From: Streptomyces sp. HUAS CB01
Lineage (GTDB): Bacteria; Actinomycetota; Actinomycetes; Streptomycetales; Streptomycetaceae
Reading direction: 5' to 3'
Assembly: GCF_030406905.1 (NCBI RefSeq)
Contig: NZ_CP129137.1
Location: 1,296,001 to 1,360,000, forward strand
DNA: 64,000 nucleotides
This document shows positions 48,645-57,867 of the stretch, piece by piece. The notes beneath the pieces are model-generated. The model had not been told where the DNA came from. It made no database searches and was given only the letters and a program-made list of their open reading frames with translations. The translations under genes and the position numbers were made by a program. How positions within the stretch are numbered: position 1 is the first letter of the stretch; each line of letters begins with the position of its first letter.

Positions 48645-49596
48645 GAGAGCACAGAATAGCGCTACCGGCGCGAACCCGATAGCGGTCGCCGATACGCCGC
48701 CGCCCGGTCCGTCCGTCACCGCCTCCCCGGCCGGGCCCGGATCCCGGCACGGCACTCTGCTGGCGTCGCTCGGCGTCGTCGCCTTCTCCCTCACCTTCCC
48801 GTCCACGGTCTGGGGACTGGAGTCCTTCGGCCCGTGGTCGCTGGTCGCCGTGCGGAGCGTCCTCGCCGCCGTCGTCGCGGGGGGCTTTCTGCTCGCTCTG
48901 CGGGTGCCGCTTCCCGAGCGGCGGCACTGGGGCTCCCTGCTCGTGGTCGCCGGCGGTGTGGTCGTCGGCTTCCCCCTCCTCACGACCCTCGCGCTGCGGA
49001 CGTCGACCACGTCGCACGCCGCGGTGGTCGTCGGCCTGCTGCCGCTGACGACCGCCGCCTTCGCGGCCGTCCGCACGGGCCGGCGGCCGTCCCGGACCTT
49101 CTGGGCCGCGGCGCTCGCCGGCGCGGCGGTCGTGCTGGGGTTCACCCTGGGCCAGAGCGGTGGTGCCCTGTCGACCGGCGATCTGTATCTCTTCGGCGCG
49201 TTGCTGGTCTGCGCCGCGGGCTACACCGAGGGAGGCCGGCTGGCCCGGCCGATGCCGGGCTGGCAGGTGATCGGCTGGGCTCTGGTCATGTGCCTGCCGC
49301 TCGCCATGGCCGGCGCGGTGTTCGCCCTGATGGCCGAACCGGTCCGGCCGAGCGTGCAGGGGTTCGCCGGACTCCTCTGGGTGGCCGTGGGATCGACCTT
49401 CTTCGGGCTCTGGGTCTGGTACCGCGGCATGGCGGCGATCGGCATCGCCAGGGCCAGTCAGCTGCAACTCGCCCAGCCGCTGCTCACTCTCGTCTGGTCG
49501 GTGCTGCTGCTCGCCGAGCCCCTCTCGCCGGCCGCTCCCGTCGCCGCCGTCGCCGTTCTCGTCTGCATCGCCGTCACCCAGCGGTCGAGCACCTGA
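48643..49596 (+). CDS. EamA/DMT-family exporter
   Basis: 317 residues with about ten hydrophobic helices in two EamA repeats (LESFGPWSLVAVRSVLAAVV; then FFGLWVWYRGMAAIGIARAS and QLQLAQPLLTLVWSVLLLAE). These export metabolites such as amino acids. The first 38 residues are a hydrophilic Pro/Ala-rich tail; no other ATG, GTG or TTG occurs in frame before helix 1, so ATG 48643 seems right although it overlaps the MocR start. TACGCT 5 nt upstream suggests a leaderless message. Confidence 0.85.
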   Translation: MRAQNSATGANPIAVADTPPPGPSVTASPAGPGSRHGTLLASLGVVAFSLTFPSTVWGLESFGPWSLVAVRSVLAAVVAGGFLLALRVPLPERRHWGSLLVVAGGVVVGFPLLTTLALRTSTTSHAAVVVGLLPLTTAAFAAVRTGRRPSRTFWAAALAGAAVVLGFTLGQSGGALSTGDLYLFGALLVCAAGYTEGGRLARPMPGWQVIGWALVMCLPLAMAGAVFALMAEPVRPSVQGFAGLLWVAVGSTFFGLWVWYRGMAAIGIARASQLQLAQPLLTLVWSVLLLAEPLSPAAPVAAVAVLVCIAVTQRSST

Positions 49597-49668
49597 GGGT
49601 GACACAAGCCACACATCGGGACGTAGACTCTGAGTACCGTCAAACCCCCGTCAAGGAGGTCAGGCACG

Positions 49669-49863
49669 ATGGAAGCGAGTGTCGGAGACAAGCTGCTCGT
49701 GCACGGCCGCGTCGTCGGTCAGCACGACCGGACGGCCGAAGTCGTCGAGGTGCTGGGGGACAAGGGCACGCCGCCCTACCGCGTCCGTTTCGAGGACGAC
49801 GGTCACGAGTGCCTGATGTCGCCCGGCCCGGACTGCGTCGTACGTCACCGCCAGCAGTCCTGA
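49669..49863 (+). CDS. DUF1918-family small protein
   Basis: 64 residues: VGDKLLVHGRVVGQHDRTAE, then VEVLGDKGTPPYRVRFEDDG and HECLMSPGPDC. This is the SH3-like DUF1918 family found throughout actinomycetes, function unknown. Ribosome site AAGGAGGT is ideal, 8-9 nt from the ATG, suggesting high translation. Convergent with the glycosylhydrolase gene, 9 nt apart. Confidence 0.9.
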   Translation: MEASVGDKLLVHGRVVGQHDRTAEVVEVLGDKGTPPYRVRFEDDGHECLMSPGPDCVVRHRQQS

Positions 49864-49872
49864 GCCGGAGGT

Positions 49873-51123
49873 TCAGCGCGGCGGCCGGACCCGGGTCGGA
49901 TAGTGGTCGGTCACCACCCTGGCCATGGCGCCGATCCGGTCCGTGACGACTTCCTTCGACGCGAAGAAGCAGTGGCCGCGCACCTCCGGGTACCGACGGG
50001 CGAGGGTGAGGTGACGGGAGAGCTCCGCCGGGTCCTGCCAGGCGGCGGGCTGTGCGGGATCGCCGGCCTTGTAGAGCGCCTCACCGACGAACAGATCCAC
50101 GCCGGTGCCCCGGGCCACGTCCGCCCACCAGGGCACCAGCTTCGCGTAGTCGGCGGCGCTGAACCCGATGTTCCAGTACAGCTGCGGGATCACGTAGTCG
50201 ATCCAGCCCTGGCGGACCCACTTGCGGGTGTCGGCGTACAGGTCGTCGTAGGTCTCCACACCCGCCCGCGTGGCGGAGCCGAGCGGATCGGTGGAGGAGT
50301 TGCGCCAGACCCCGAACGGGCTGATGCCGAAGCGGATCCCGGGGTCGACGCGCCTGATGCGCGCGGCCGTCTCCCGCACCAGCAGGTCGATGTTGTTGCG
50401 CCGCCACGCGGCCTTGTCCCGGAACCCGCCGCCGTACTGCCGGTACGCGGCGTCGTCGTCGAAGACCTCCCCGGCCACCGGATAGGGGTAGAAGTAGTCG
50501 TCCCAGTGCACGGCGTCGATCGGATAGCGCTCGACCGCGTGCAGCATCGCGTCCTGCACGAAGGCCCTGACCTCGGGCAGACCGGGGTTGTAGTAGAGCT
50601 TTCCACCGTACGGAAGCACCCATCCGGGGTTCCGCCGCGCCGGATGGTTCGCCGCGAGACGCCCGAGGTCGGTGTGGCCGGCGACCCGGTACGGGTTGAA
50701 CCAGGCGTGCAGCTCAAGTCCCCGCGCATGCGCCTCGGCGACGGCGGTGCCCAGCGGGTCCCAGCCGGGATTCCGCCCCTGCACTCCGGTCAGGTACGCG
50801 GACCACGGCTCGTACGGGGAGGGCCACAGGGCGTCGGCGGTCGGCCGCACCTGGAGGATCACGGTGTTCAGCCGGCGGGCCACCGCGCGGTCGAGCTGGG
50901 CCAGCAGCTCGGAGCGCTGCTGGGCCGCGGTCAGTCCCGGCCTGGAGGGCCAGTCACGGTTGGCGACGGTGGCCACCCACATCCCCCGGAACTCCGGGGG
51001 GCAGCCCCGCCGGCGTCCGCCCGCCGGCGCCGCGACCGCCTCCCCCGCCATGCCCAGCGCGGCGAGCGCGCCGGCCGCCGTGACGAATCCCCGCCGGGTG
51101 ATCTGCCTCATATGCCGGGTCAT
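49873..51123 (-). CDS. Secreted glycosylhydrolase-like family 10 (DUF187/YddW) protein
   Basis: 416 residues. A twin-arginine signal (TRRGFVTAAGALAALGMAGE, cleavage near AVAA) directs secretion. The core PPEFRGMWVATVANRDWPSR, LNTVILQVRPTADALWPSPY, DAVHWDDYFYPYPVAGE and FGISPFGVWRNSSTDPLGS is the GHL10/DUF187 barrel, which acts on cell-wall or exopolymer sugars. ATG 51123 has GGAGG 8 nt upstream; a second ATG at 51111 is possible. Target polymer unknown. Confidence 0.88.
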   Translation of the reverse strand: MTRHMRQITRRGFVTAAGALAALGMAGEAVAAPAGGRRRGCPPEFRGMWVATVANRDWPSRPGLTAAQQRSELLAQLDRAVARRLNTVILQVRPTADALWPSPYEPWSAYLTGVQGRNPGWDPLGTAVAEAHARGLELHAWFNPYRVAGHTDLGRLAANHPARRNPGWVLPYGGKLYYNPGLPEVRAFVQDAMLHAVERYPIDAVHWDDYFYPYPVAGEVFDDDAAYRQYGGGFRDKAAWRRNNIDLLVRETAARIRRVDPGIRFGISPFGVWRNSSTDPLGSATRAGVETYDDLYADTRKWVRQGWIDYVIPQLYWNIGFSAADYAKLVPWWADVARGTGVDLFVGEALYKAGDPAQPAAWQDPAELSRHLTLARRYPEVRGHCFFASKEVVTDRIGAMARVVTDHYPTRVRPPR

Positions 51124-51290
51124 GTACCGAGCCTCCGCACCGCCGTGCACCGCGCCTTCGCGGGCGTCCGCGCACAGCATGCCCGCCCCGGGCACCCGTG
51201 CACACGCACCGGCGGAGTAACGTCGTGGCGTCGAGGCGGGTGCCGGAACCATACGGGGCCCGCCGCACCGAGATCAGCGAAAGGCACGAT

Positions 51291-52163
51291 GTGACCGACA
51301 CTGTGGCCGGCGTATCCCGCGTCGGAGTGGTGGGCTGTGGCCAGATGGGCGCCGGCATCGCCGAGGTCTGCGCCCGCAGCGGACTCGAGGTCAAGGTCGC
51401 CGAGACCACCGGCGAGGCCCTGGAGATCGGCCGTACGCGGCTGTGCACCTCGCTCGCGAAGGCCGCCGAACGCGGCAAGATCAGCGAGGAGGAGCACCGC
51501 GAGACGCTGGAGCGGCTGACCTTCACCACCGACCTCGGGGAGTTCGCCGACCGCGACCTCGTCATCGAGGCGGTCGTGGAGAACGAGCAGGTCAAGACCG
51601 AGATCTTCCAGGTGCTCGACCAGGTGGTGACCAGCCGGGACGCCATCCTCGCCTCCAACACCTCGTCCATCCCGCTGGTGAAGCTGGCGGTCGCGACCTC
51701 CCGCCCCGACCAGGTCATCGGCATCCACTTCTTCAACCCGGCACCGGTGCAGAAGCTCGTCGAGCTGATCCCCGCGCTGACCACGTCGGAAGAGACGATC
51801 AAGCGCTCCGAGGCCGTGGTCGAGCAGGTGCTCGCCAAGCACGCCATCCGCGCCCAGGACCGCTCGGGCTTCGTGGTGAACGCCCTCCTGATCCCCTACC
51901 TGCTCTCGGCGATCCGGATGTTCGAGTCGGGGATCGCCAGCCGTGAGGACATCGACAACGGCATGGAGCTGGGCTGCGCCCACCCGATGGGTCCGCTCAA
52001 GCTCTCGGACCTGATCGGCCTGGACACGGTCGCCTCGGTGGCCGACTCGATGTACGCCGAGTTCAAGGAGCCGCTGTACGCCGCCCCGCCGCTGCTGCAG
52101 CGGATGGTGGACGCGGGACGGCTGGGCCGGAAGACGGGCTCCGGCTTCTACACCTACTCCTGA
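51291..52163 (+). CDS. 3-hydroxybutyryl-CoA dehydrogenase
   Basis: 290 residues. NAD-binding GVVGCGQMGAGIAEVCARSG at 11-30, ASNTSSIPL, the catalytic GIHFFNPAPVQKLVE (His about 144) and GFVVNALLIPYL all match the short-chain (S)-3-hydroxyacyl-CoA dehydrogenases that use acetoacetyl-CoA/3-hydroxybutyryl-CoA. GTG 51291 has AAAGG 7 nt upstream. It stands alone; in Streptomyces it may feed butyryl-CoA to the ethylmalonyl-CoA route. Confidence 0.92.
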   Translation: MTDTVAGVSRVGVVGCGQMGAGIAEVCARSGLEVKVAETTGEALEIGRTRLCTSLAKAAERGKISEEEHRETLERLTFTTDLGEFADRDLVIEAVVENEQVKTEIFQVLDQVVTSRDAILASNTSSIPLVKLAVATSRPDQVIGIHFFNPAPVQKLVELIPALTTSEETIKRSEAVVEQVLAKHAIRAQDRSGFVVNALLIPYLLSAIRMFESGIASREDIDNGMELGCAHPMGPLKLSDLIGLDTVASVADSMYAEFKEPLYAAPPLLQRMVDAGRLGRKTGSGFYTYS

Positions 52164-52257
52164 GCCGCGTCGCACCTGCGTCGCGGCGCACCACTGCGTC
52201 GCGTCGTACCTCTGAGGCGTTCCGCGCGGCCTGCGGCGCGTGATTCGCACAGGCGTT

Positions 52258-52307
52258 TCACACGGGGTGTGAGGAGCGTGTCCGCATATGCCGTGCGCAC
52301 ACGCTCC
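52258..52307. promoter_or_regulatory. Candidate operator region upstream of the small coiled-coil protein
   Basis: TCACAC-GGG-GTGTGA at 52258-52272 is a perfect palindrome, followed by a second inverted repeat (GGAGCGTGT at 52273-52281, ACACGCTCC at 52299-52307) whose loop contains CATATGCCGTGCGC. Parts of both occur also at 54791-54830, upstream of the NsdA-like regulator. Confidence 0.5.
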
Positions 52308-52388
52308 CCTGCTCCCATCAGGGAGTGTTGACTCGGGATCGCTCGGCCGAGGGACCACCGGACGACCATCCCGAACAGGAGCACACAG

Positions 52389-52646
52389 GTGACCACCGAC
52401 CCCGATCACTTAGCCGCCGTCGAGGAGTTCGCCGAACTGCGCCGCTCCCTCGACGTCGGCCTCGCCCGCATCGACGGGCACCTCGCCCTGCTGGCCCAGC
52501 GGCACGACCGCATCGACCGGGACGTGGACGATCTGGCCGCGCGTGTGGTGACGCTCGAGCACAGCCGATGGCCTCTGCCCGCGGTCGCCGCACTCACCGC
52601 GCTGGGCGCACTGGCGGTGGCGGTCTGGCAGGCGGTCGGCGGCTAG
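52389..52646 (+). CDS. Small coiled-coil/membrane protein
   Basis: 85 residues: an acidic N-terminal helix (DHLAAVEEFAELRRSLDVGL), a heptad-like stretch (HRIDRDVDDLAARVVTLEHS), then a single C-terminal hydrophobic helix (LPAVAALTALGALAVAVWQA). This tail-anchored layout resembles small phage or conjugation accessory proteins but no family is certain. GTG 52389 with AGGAGCACACAG upstream. Confidence 0.7.
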   Translation: MTTDPDHLAAVEEFAELRRSLDVGLARIDGHLALLAQRHDRIDRDVDDLAARVVTLEHSRWPLPAVAALTALGALAVAVWQAVGG

Positions 52647-52667
52647 GCCGTGCGGCGAAAGTCCCTC

Positions 52668-52703
52668 CCGCCCTGCGGGCGGACGGAGCTGCTTCCGCCA
52701 CAC
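52668..52703 (+). repeat. REP-like 36-nt element, copy 2
   Basis: Identical to 13893-13928. It begins 22 nt after the stop of the small coiled-coil protein gene and is 85 nt past the Nudix stop, so here too it occupies a 3' intergenic position and may act as a terminator or mRNA 3' structure. Confidence 0.85.
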
Positions 52704-52787
52704 GCGCCAACGCCGACGAATCCCGCGACCGGCCACGGGCACGCACCGGCGCGGGCTCGTCCCGGGCACACCCGGGACGTCACGGGC

Positions 52788-53318
52788 TCACCCGAGGCGC
52801 AGATGGTGCAGCATCAGCAGCCCGGCCGCCATGCCGGCGGCCGGGACCTCGCCGCGGGCGATCATGTCGGGAACCAGCTTCAGCGGTATCCACTCACGGC
52901 GCGAGGACTCGAAGTCGTCCTCGGGCGGGCCGATGTAGGTGGCCCCCTCCGACCAGTAGAGATGGTGCCGGGCGTCGGTGAGCCCGTTGGACGGTTCCAC
53001 GGTCAGCAGATGCCGGAGCCGGCCGGGGCGCCAGCCGGTCTCCTCCTCCATCTCCCGGGCCGCCGCGAAGGCGATGTCCTCGCCGTCCTCCACGACGCCC
53101 GCGGCGAGTTCCCACCCCCAGCTGTCGGTGATGAACCGGTGCCGCCACAGCATCAGCACCTCGTTGGCCTCGTTGACGGCGGTCGCGACGGCGACCGGGC
53201 GGAGCCGGATCAGGAAGTGGTCGAGATGCCGGCCGTCCGGCAGCTCGACATCAGCGAGATTGACCCTGAACCAGCGGTTCTCATAGACGGTTTGCTCGCT
53301 CAGCTTCGTCCACTGCAC
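52788..53318 (-). CDS. Nudix hydrolase (ADP-ribose pyrophosphatase-like)
   Basis: 176 residues. The Nudix box is GVVEDGEDIAFAAAREMEEETGW near 80-102 with the REMEEE metal-binding glutamates. NRWFRVNLADVELPDGRHLD before it is typical of the ADPRase subgroup. GTG 53318 follows AAGGTGG at 7 nt; a longer frame to 53387 is less likely. Substrate not determined. Confidence 0.88.
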   Translation of the reverse strand: MQWTKLSEQTVYENRWFRVNLADVELPDGRHLDHFLIRLRPVAVATAVNEANEVLMLWRHRFITDSWGWELAAGVVEDGEDIAFAAAREMEEETGWRPGRLRHLLTVEPSNGLTDARHHLYWSEGATYIGPPEDDFESSRREWIPLKLVPDMIARGEVPAAGMAAGLLMLHHLRLG

Positions 53319-53403
53319 GGTTCTGCCACCTTCCGACAAGTAGATGGCAATATCGCAGCAGGAGCACGGGCCGAGGGGAACGCTCACAGGAGGCGCAGCA
53401 GGC

Positions 53404-54744
53404 TCACAGAGGTACGCGCAGGGCCCCTTCGATGACGTCGGCCGCCTCGGCGGCCGTCGCGGACCCGTTCGCCGCGAGGTTCGCCCGCACGGCCCGGAGC
53501 CGGTCCCTGAGCCGATGAGACTCCATCCCCCTGGCCCGTTCGGTCATTTCGACGGCCGTCCGCGCGGCCCGCTCGGCCTCGCCCTGACGCAGCTCGATCT
53601 GGCTGAGCATGGCCAGCCGGTGGACCCGGCCACGGTCGTGGGACGGCACGGCGGCCGCCGCGTCCGCGTGCTCCCTGGCCGCCCCCAGCTCCCCCAGACA
53701 CAGCAGCGCCTCGGCGACCTGGACGTTCACCAGTCCCGGCTGCACATAGCCGGTCTCGTCCGGCTCGTGCCCCGGGTGGATCCGCTCGGCCTCCTCCTCG
53801 GCACGACGGATCCTGCCCAGCGCCGCGCCCCCGTCGCCGAGATGCGCGTACGCCTTCGCCTGCATCGCATAGAGGTCCGTGGCCAGCGCCGGGGTGATCT
53901 GCCGCCCGGCCGTCCGCAGCGCGGCCTCGGCGAACGCGACGGCCTGCCGGTACTCCCCCATGAACAGGGACTGGTTGACGAGCAGCGCGATCACGTACGC
54001 CCCGAGCCCCCGGTCGCCACTCGCCTTCGCCAGCCGCAGCGCCTGGTGGAAGTAGCGCTGTGCCAGCCCGTGGGCGTCCGAGTCGTAGGCGCAGATCCCT
54101 GCGACGGCCACCAGACCGCCGGTCGCCCGGTGCAGTTGGCGGCCGAGTGCGTCGCTGTAGGCACCGCGCAGCAGCGGGGCCGCCTCGCTGTTGAGGAATC
54201 CGACGATCCGGGAGCGGGTGGCGATGCCCCCGGCCTTGCGGTACATCAGCTCGTAGTGGGCCCGGGCGGCGCGGAGCATCTTGACGTCGGCCATGCTGAC
54301 CCGGGTGCGGCCGTCACGGGAGACGTCCGCGTCCTCCGGGGGGTTCTCCCACTCCCAGACGGGCATCACGGCGGGTGTGCCGGTGACCGCCGGTGCGCCG
54401 ATGACATGGGGACGCTGCTGCTCGTCGGAGCGCCACAGCGCGGTGGCGCGCTCCACGAAACCGGAGAGGGGGGAGCCGTGCCGGACCGCGGTCTCCCCCG
54501 GCACACCGAGTCCGATGTCGTCGAGGGTGACCACGCGTCGCAGCCGGCGCGCGAGCACCTCGCAGATCAGGTCGGGCACCTGGCCGCGGGGACGCTGGCC
54601 CTTCAACCAGCGTGCCACGGCCGTGTGTTCGTAGCGCAGCGAGAGGCCTCTCGCCCGGCCCGCCTGGTTCACATGGGCGGCCAGGCCCGCGTGCGAGACG
54701 CCCGCCTCGTCGAGCAGCGCGTCGAGCAGGGTGTTGGGCTGCAT
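53404..54744 (-). CDS. NsdA-like regulator (helix-turn-helix plus TPR)
   Basis: 446 residues. The N-terminus QPNTLLDALLDEAGVSHAGL, then AAHVNQAGRARGLSLRYEHT and AVARWLKGQRPRGQVPDLIC is a divergent helix-turn-helix seen in NsdA and related Streptomyces regulators of differentiation and antibiotic production. From about 165 on it is TPR-like (RAARAHYELMYRKAGG, AQRYFHQALRLAKASGDRGL). ATG 54744 has GGAGGG upstream. It may bind the motif at 54791-54830 that also occurs upstream of the small membrane protein. Ligand or partner unknown. Confidence 0.82.
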   Translation of the reverse strand: MQPNTLLDALLDEAGVSHAGLAAHVNQAGRARGLSLRYEHTAVARWLKGQRPRGQVPDLICEVLARRLRRVVTLDDIGLGVPGETAVRHGSPLSGFVERATALWRSDEQQRPHVIGAPAVTGTPAVMPVWEWENPPEDADVSRDGRTRVSMADVKMLRAARAHYELMYRKAGGIATRSRIVGFLNSEAAPLLRGAYSDALGRQLHRATGGLVAVAGICAYDSDAHGLAQRYFHQALRLAKASGDRGLGAYVIALLVNQSLFMGEYRQAVAFAEAALRTAGRQITPALATDLYAMQAKAYAHLGDGGAALGRIRRAEEEAERIHPGHEPDETGYVQPGLVNVQVAEALLCLGELGAAREHADAAAAVPSHDRGRVHRLAMLSQIELRQGEAERAARTAVEMTERARGMESHRLRDRLRAVRANLAANGSATAAEAADVIEGALRVPL

Positions 54745-55338
54745 GGGGCCCTCCGTTGGCTCGGTGTGGCCCAGAGTAGTGGAGCGGGCTTCGCACGGGG
54801 TGTGAAACAAGTGCATATATCCGTGCCGTGCGCGCTCTGCCGCCGTCCCGCTCGCGCCGGTTGACTGTTCTTCCTCTCAAGGAGGCGGCCGGGCCGCCGG
54901 CTCCCCCTCGTACAGTGCGGCGGCCCGCATCCGCGCCGTCCGTCCTGCTGATCTGCCCGACACTCCGCGGCAGGACGGACGGCGCCGGCCGCGAACGGCC
55001 CTTTCCCCGTCGGTGATTGGAGGGCTCAGGGCGGGAACGGCGCAGCTCCGGCTCGGGACTGCGCCGGCACCCGTGCCCGGCCGTCGCGCGGCACCGCCGC
55101 TCCCGGGACACCGCTCGCCGAGCCGTCACCCTGGCACGACGGCAGGAACGCACGACCGCAGGGCCGGCACGGGCAGCGCGGACGCGGGGCCCGAGCGGTC
55201 CGGCAGCGGGACCGGCCCGGTGGTGACCGCCGCGATCACCGCCGGACGAGTGGGCGCGAGGAAGCGGGACGGTGGTGTGCATACGCAAGGGGCGCGTCCG
55301 GACCGGTCCGGACGCGCCCCTTCGTTGTCGGCGAACGA
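54745..55338. other. Long intergenic region downstream of pheT and upstream of the NsdA-like gene
   Basis: 594 nt. It holds the motif TCGCACGGGGTGTGA (54791-54805) with CATATATCC and GCCGTGCGC after it, and at its right end the pheT terminator. The stretch 54840-55280 contains several overlapping open frames without family resemblance; I see no gene. Confidence 0.5.
55287..55322 (-). terminator. Perfect 36-bp palindrome after pheT
   Basis: AAGGGGCGCGTCCGGACC is followed directly by its exact reverse complement (18 + 18 bp, no spacer). It starts 17 nt past the pheT stop in the direction of transcription, ending the pheST message. Confidence 0.85.
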
Positions 55339-57867
55339 TCAGGCGCCGCGCAGCACCGCTCCGGTGCGCTCGCCGGCGAGTGCGACGGCGGCGTCACGGG
55401 CGGCCGAGGCCTCCTCGACGGTCAGCGTGCGGTCGGGGGCGCGGAACCGCAGCGCGTACGCCAGCGACTTCCTGCCCTCGCCGACCTGCTCACCCTCGAA
55501 GACGTCGAACAGGCGGATGGACTCGAGCAGTTCGCCCGCGCCCTCCTGCAGCGCCTTCTCGACGTCGGCGGCGGGCACCTCCGAGGCGACGACCAGTGCG
55601 ACGTCCTGCGTGGCCACCGGGAACGTGGAGATCCGCGGTGCCTGGAGGGCGCCCTCTCCGGCCCGCTCCAGCAGGTCCAGCTCCATCTCCATCGCGCAGG
55701 TACGCTCCGGCAGTCCGAGCGCCTTGACGGCGCGCGGGTGCAGCTCGCCCGCGTGGCCGACGAGGGTCTCCTCGCCGTCCACCAGGGCGTACAGCGCGGC
55801 GCAGCGACCCGGGTGCCACGGCGTGTGCCGGTCGGCGCGGACGGTGAGCTCGGCACCGGCCTCACGGGCCACCGCACGGGCGGACTCGATCGCGTCCGCC
55901 CAGTCCGCGGGACGGCCCTCGCCCCACCAGCCGGCCTGCTCGCGCGCGCCCGCCAGGACGGTGGCGACCCGGCGCGGCTGGTGCGGCAGCGCCGCGTTCA
56001 GCACCGCGATCTCCTCGTCGGTCGGGCGGCGGTCGACCGGCAGCACACCGGGGACCGTCTCCTCGCCGGTGGGCCGGAAGACCAGCCCGGTCTCGAAGAG
56101 CGCCAGGTCGTGCGACCCACGGCCCACGTTGCGCCGCAGCGCGGAGAGCAGTCCGGGCAGCAGCGTGGTGCGCAGCGCGGGCTCCTCGTCGGAGATCGGG
56201 TTGACCAGCGTGACCACCGTGCGCCGGGGATCGTCGACGTCCAGACCGAACTGGTCCAGGACCGCCTCGCCGACGAACGGGTAGTTCAGGGCCTCGACGT
56301 AGCCGGCGCCGGCCAGTGCGCGACCGACGCGCCGGTGCAGGCGCTGACGGGCGGTGAGCCCGCGGCCGGACGGCGGGGTGGGCAGCGTGGACGGGAGGTT
56401 CTCGTACCCCTCCAGCCGGATGACCTCTTCCGCGAGGTCGTTCGGCTCGTGCAGGTCGGGGCGCCACGACGGGACCGTCACGAGGAGCTCGTCCTGGCCG
56501 TAGACGTCGCAGCCGACCTCCTGCAGCCGCCGGACCACGGTCTCGCGGCCGTAGGCGACGCCGGCGACCCGGTCCGGGTGGTCGGCGCGCATCGTGATGG
56601 TGCGCGGCGCGGACGGGGCGACGATCTCGGTGACCCCGGCCTCGGCGGTGCCGCCGGCCAGGAGCACGAGCAGGTCGACCGTGCGCTGGGCGGCCGCGGC
56701 GGCGGCCTGCGGGTCGACTCCGCGCTCGAAGCGCCGGGACGCCTCGGACGACAGCTTGTGGCGGCGGGCCGTGCGGGCGATGGAGACCGGGTCGAAGTGG
56801 GCGGCCTCGACGACGACCTCGGTGGTGCCGCGGACCTCGCCCGTCTCCGGGTCGGTCTCGGAGTCGGCGATCTCCGTGTTCGCCCCGCCCATCACGCCCG
56901 CGAGGCCGATCGGTCCGCGGCTGTCGGTGATGACCAGGTCCTGGGCGTCCAGGACGCGCTTGACCCCGTCGAGGGTGGTGAACTTCTCGCCGGCCTCGGC
57001 GCGGCGGACCCCGATCGGGCCCTCGAGCCGGTTGCGGTCGTAGGCGTGCAGGGGCTGGCCGAGCTCCAGCATCACGTAGTTGGTGATGTCGACTGCCAGC
57101 GAGATCGGCCGCATCCCGGCCTTCTGCAGCCGGCGCTGCATCCAGATCGGCGAGCGGGCCTCGGGGTCGAGCCCGACGACGGTGCGCGCGGTGAAGCGGT
57201 CGCAGCCGATCGGGTCGGCGATCCGCACCTGGTAGCCGTACGAGTTGGGCGCGGGGACGTCGAGCAGCGCCGGGTCGCGCAGCGGCAGGCCGTAGGCGGT
57301 GGCGGCCTCGCGGGCGACACCGCGCATCGACAGGGCGTAGCCGCGGTCGGGCGTGACGGCGATGTCCAGGACCTCGTCGTACAGCTCCAGCAGCTCGGTG
57401 GCGTCGGTGCCGACCTCGATCTCCGGCGGGAGCACGATGATGCCGTGCGTCCCGTCGTCGCCCATGCCGAGCTCGTCGGCGGAGCAGATCATGCCGCGGG
57501 ACATCCGGCCGTACGTCTTGCGCTCGGCGATGCGGAAGTCACCGGGCAGGACGGCGCCGGGCAGCGCCACGACGACCTTGTCGCCGACGGCGAAGTTGCG
57601 GGCGCCGCAGACGATCTCCTGCGGCTCGCCCGTACCGTTGGCCTGCGCCACGTCGACCGTGCAGAAGCGGATGGGCTTCTTGAACTCGGTCAGTTCCTCG
57701 ATGGTGAGCACCCGGCCGACGACGAGCGGGCCGGTGAGGCCGGCACCGATCTGCTCGACGGTCTCGACCTCGAGGCCGGCCGAGATGAGTTTGGCCTGTA
57801 CGTCACGGCCGGTCTCCGTCGCCGGCAGGTCGACGTACTCCCGCAGCCATGAAAGCGGGACCCGCAT
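55339..57867 (-). CDS. pheT: Phenylalanyl-tRNA synthetase beta subunit
   Basis: 842 residues. In order: N-terminal B1 and tRNA-binding (EMAP-like) domain (about 1-150, with [17 protein letters not shown]), B3/B4 editing domain, B5 domain (about 415-490), catalytic-like module, and C-terminal FDX-ACB anticodon-binding domain ([16 protein letters not shown] to the end). It pairs with PheS to charge tRNA-Phe and edits mischarged Tyr. Its ATG overlaps the pheS stop by one base (TGATG). Confidence 0.97.
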   Translation of the reverse strand: MRVPLSWLREYVDLPATETGRDVQAKLISAGLEVETVEQIGAGLTGPLVVGRVLTIEELTEFKKPIRFCTVDVAQANGTGEPQEIVCGARNFAVGDKVVVALPGAVLPGDFRIAERKTYGRMSRGMICSADELGMGDDGTHGIIVLPPEIEVGTDATELLELYDEVLDIAVTPDRGYALSMRGVAREAATAYGLPLRDPALLDVPAPNSYGYQVRIADPIGCDRFTARTVVGLDPEARSPIWMQRRLQKAGMRPISLAVDITNYVMLELGQPLHAYDRNRLEGPIGVRRAEAGEKFTTLDGVKRVLDAQDLVITDSRGPIGLAGVMGGANTEIADSETDPETGEVRGTTEVVVEAAHFDPVSIARTARRHKLSSEASRRFERGVDPQAAAAAAQRTVDLLVLLAGGTAEAGVTEIVAPSAPRTITMRADHPDRVAGVAYGRETVVRRLQEVGCDVYGQDELLVTVPSWRPDLHEPNDLAEEVIRLEGYENLPSTLPTPPSGRGLTARQRLHRRVGRALAGAGYVEALNYPFVGEAVLDQFGLDVDDPRRTVVTLVNPISDEEPALRTTLLPGLLSALRRNVGRGSHDLALFETGLVFRPTGEETVPGVLPVDRRPTDEEIAVLNAALPHQPRRVATVLAGAREQAGWWGEGRPADWADAIESARAVAREAGAELTVRADRHTPWHPGRCAALYALVDGEETLVGHAGELHPRAVKALGLPERTCAMEMELDLLERAGEGALQAPRISTFPVATQDVALVVASEVPAADVEKALQEGAGELLESIRLFDVFEGEQVGEGRKSLAYALRFRAPDRTLTVEEASAARDAAVALAGERTGAVLRGA

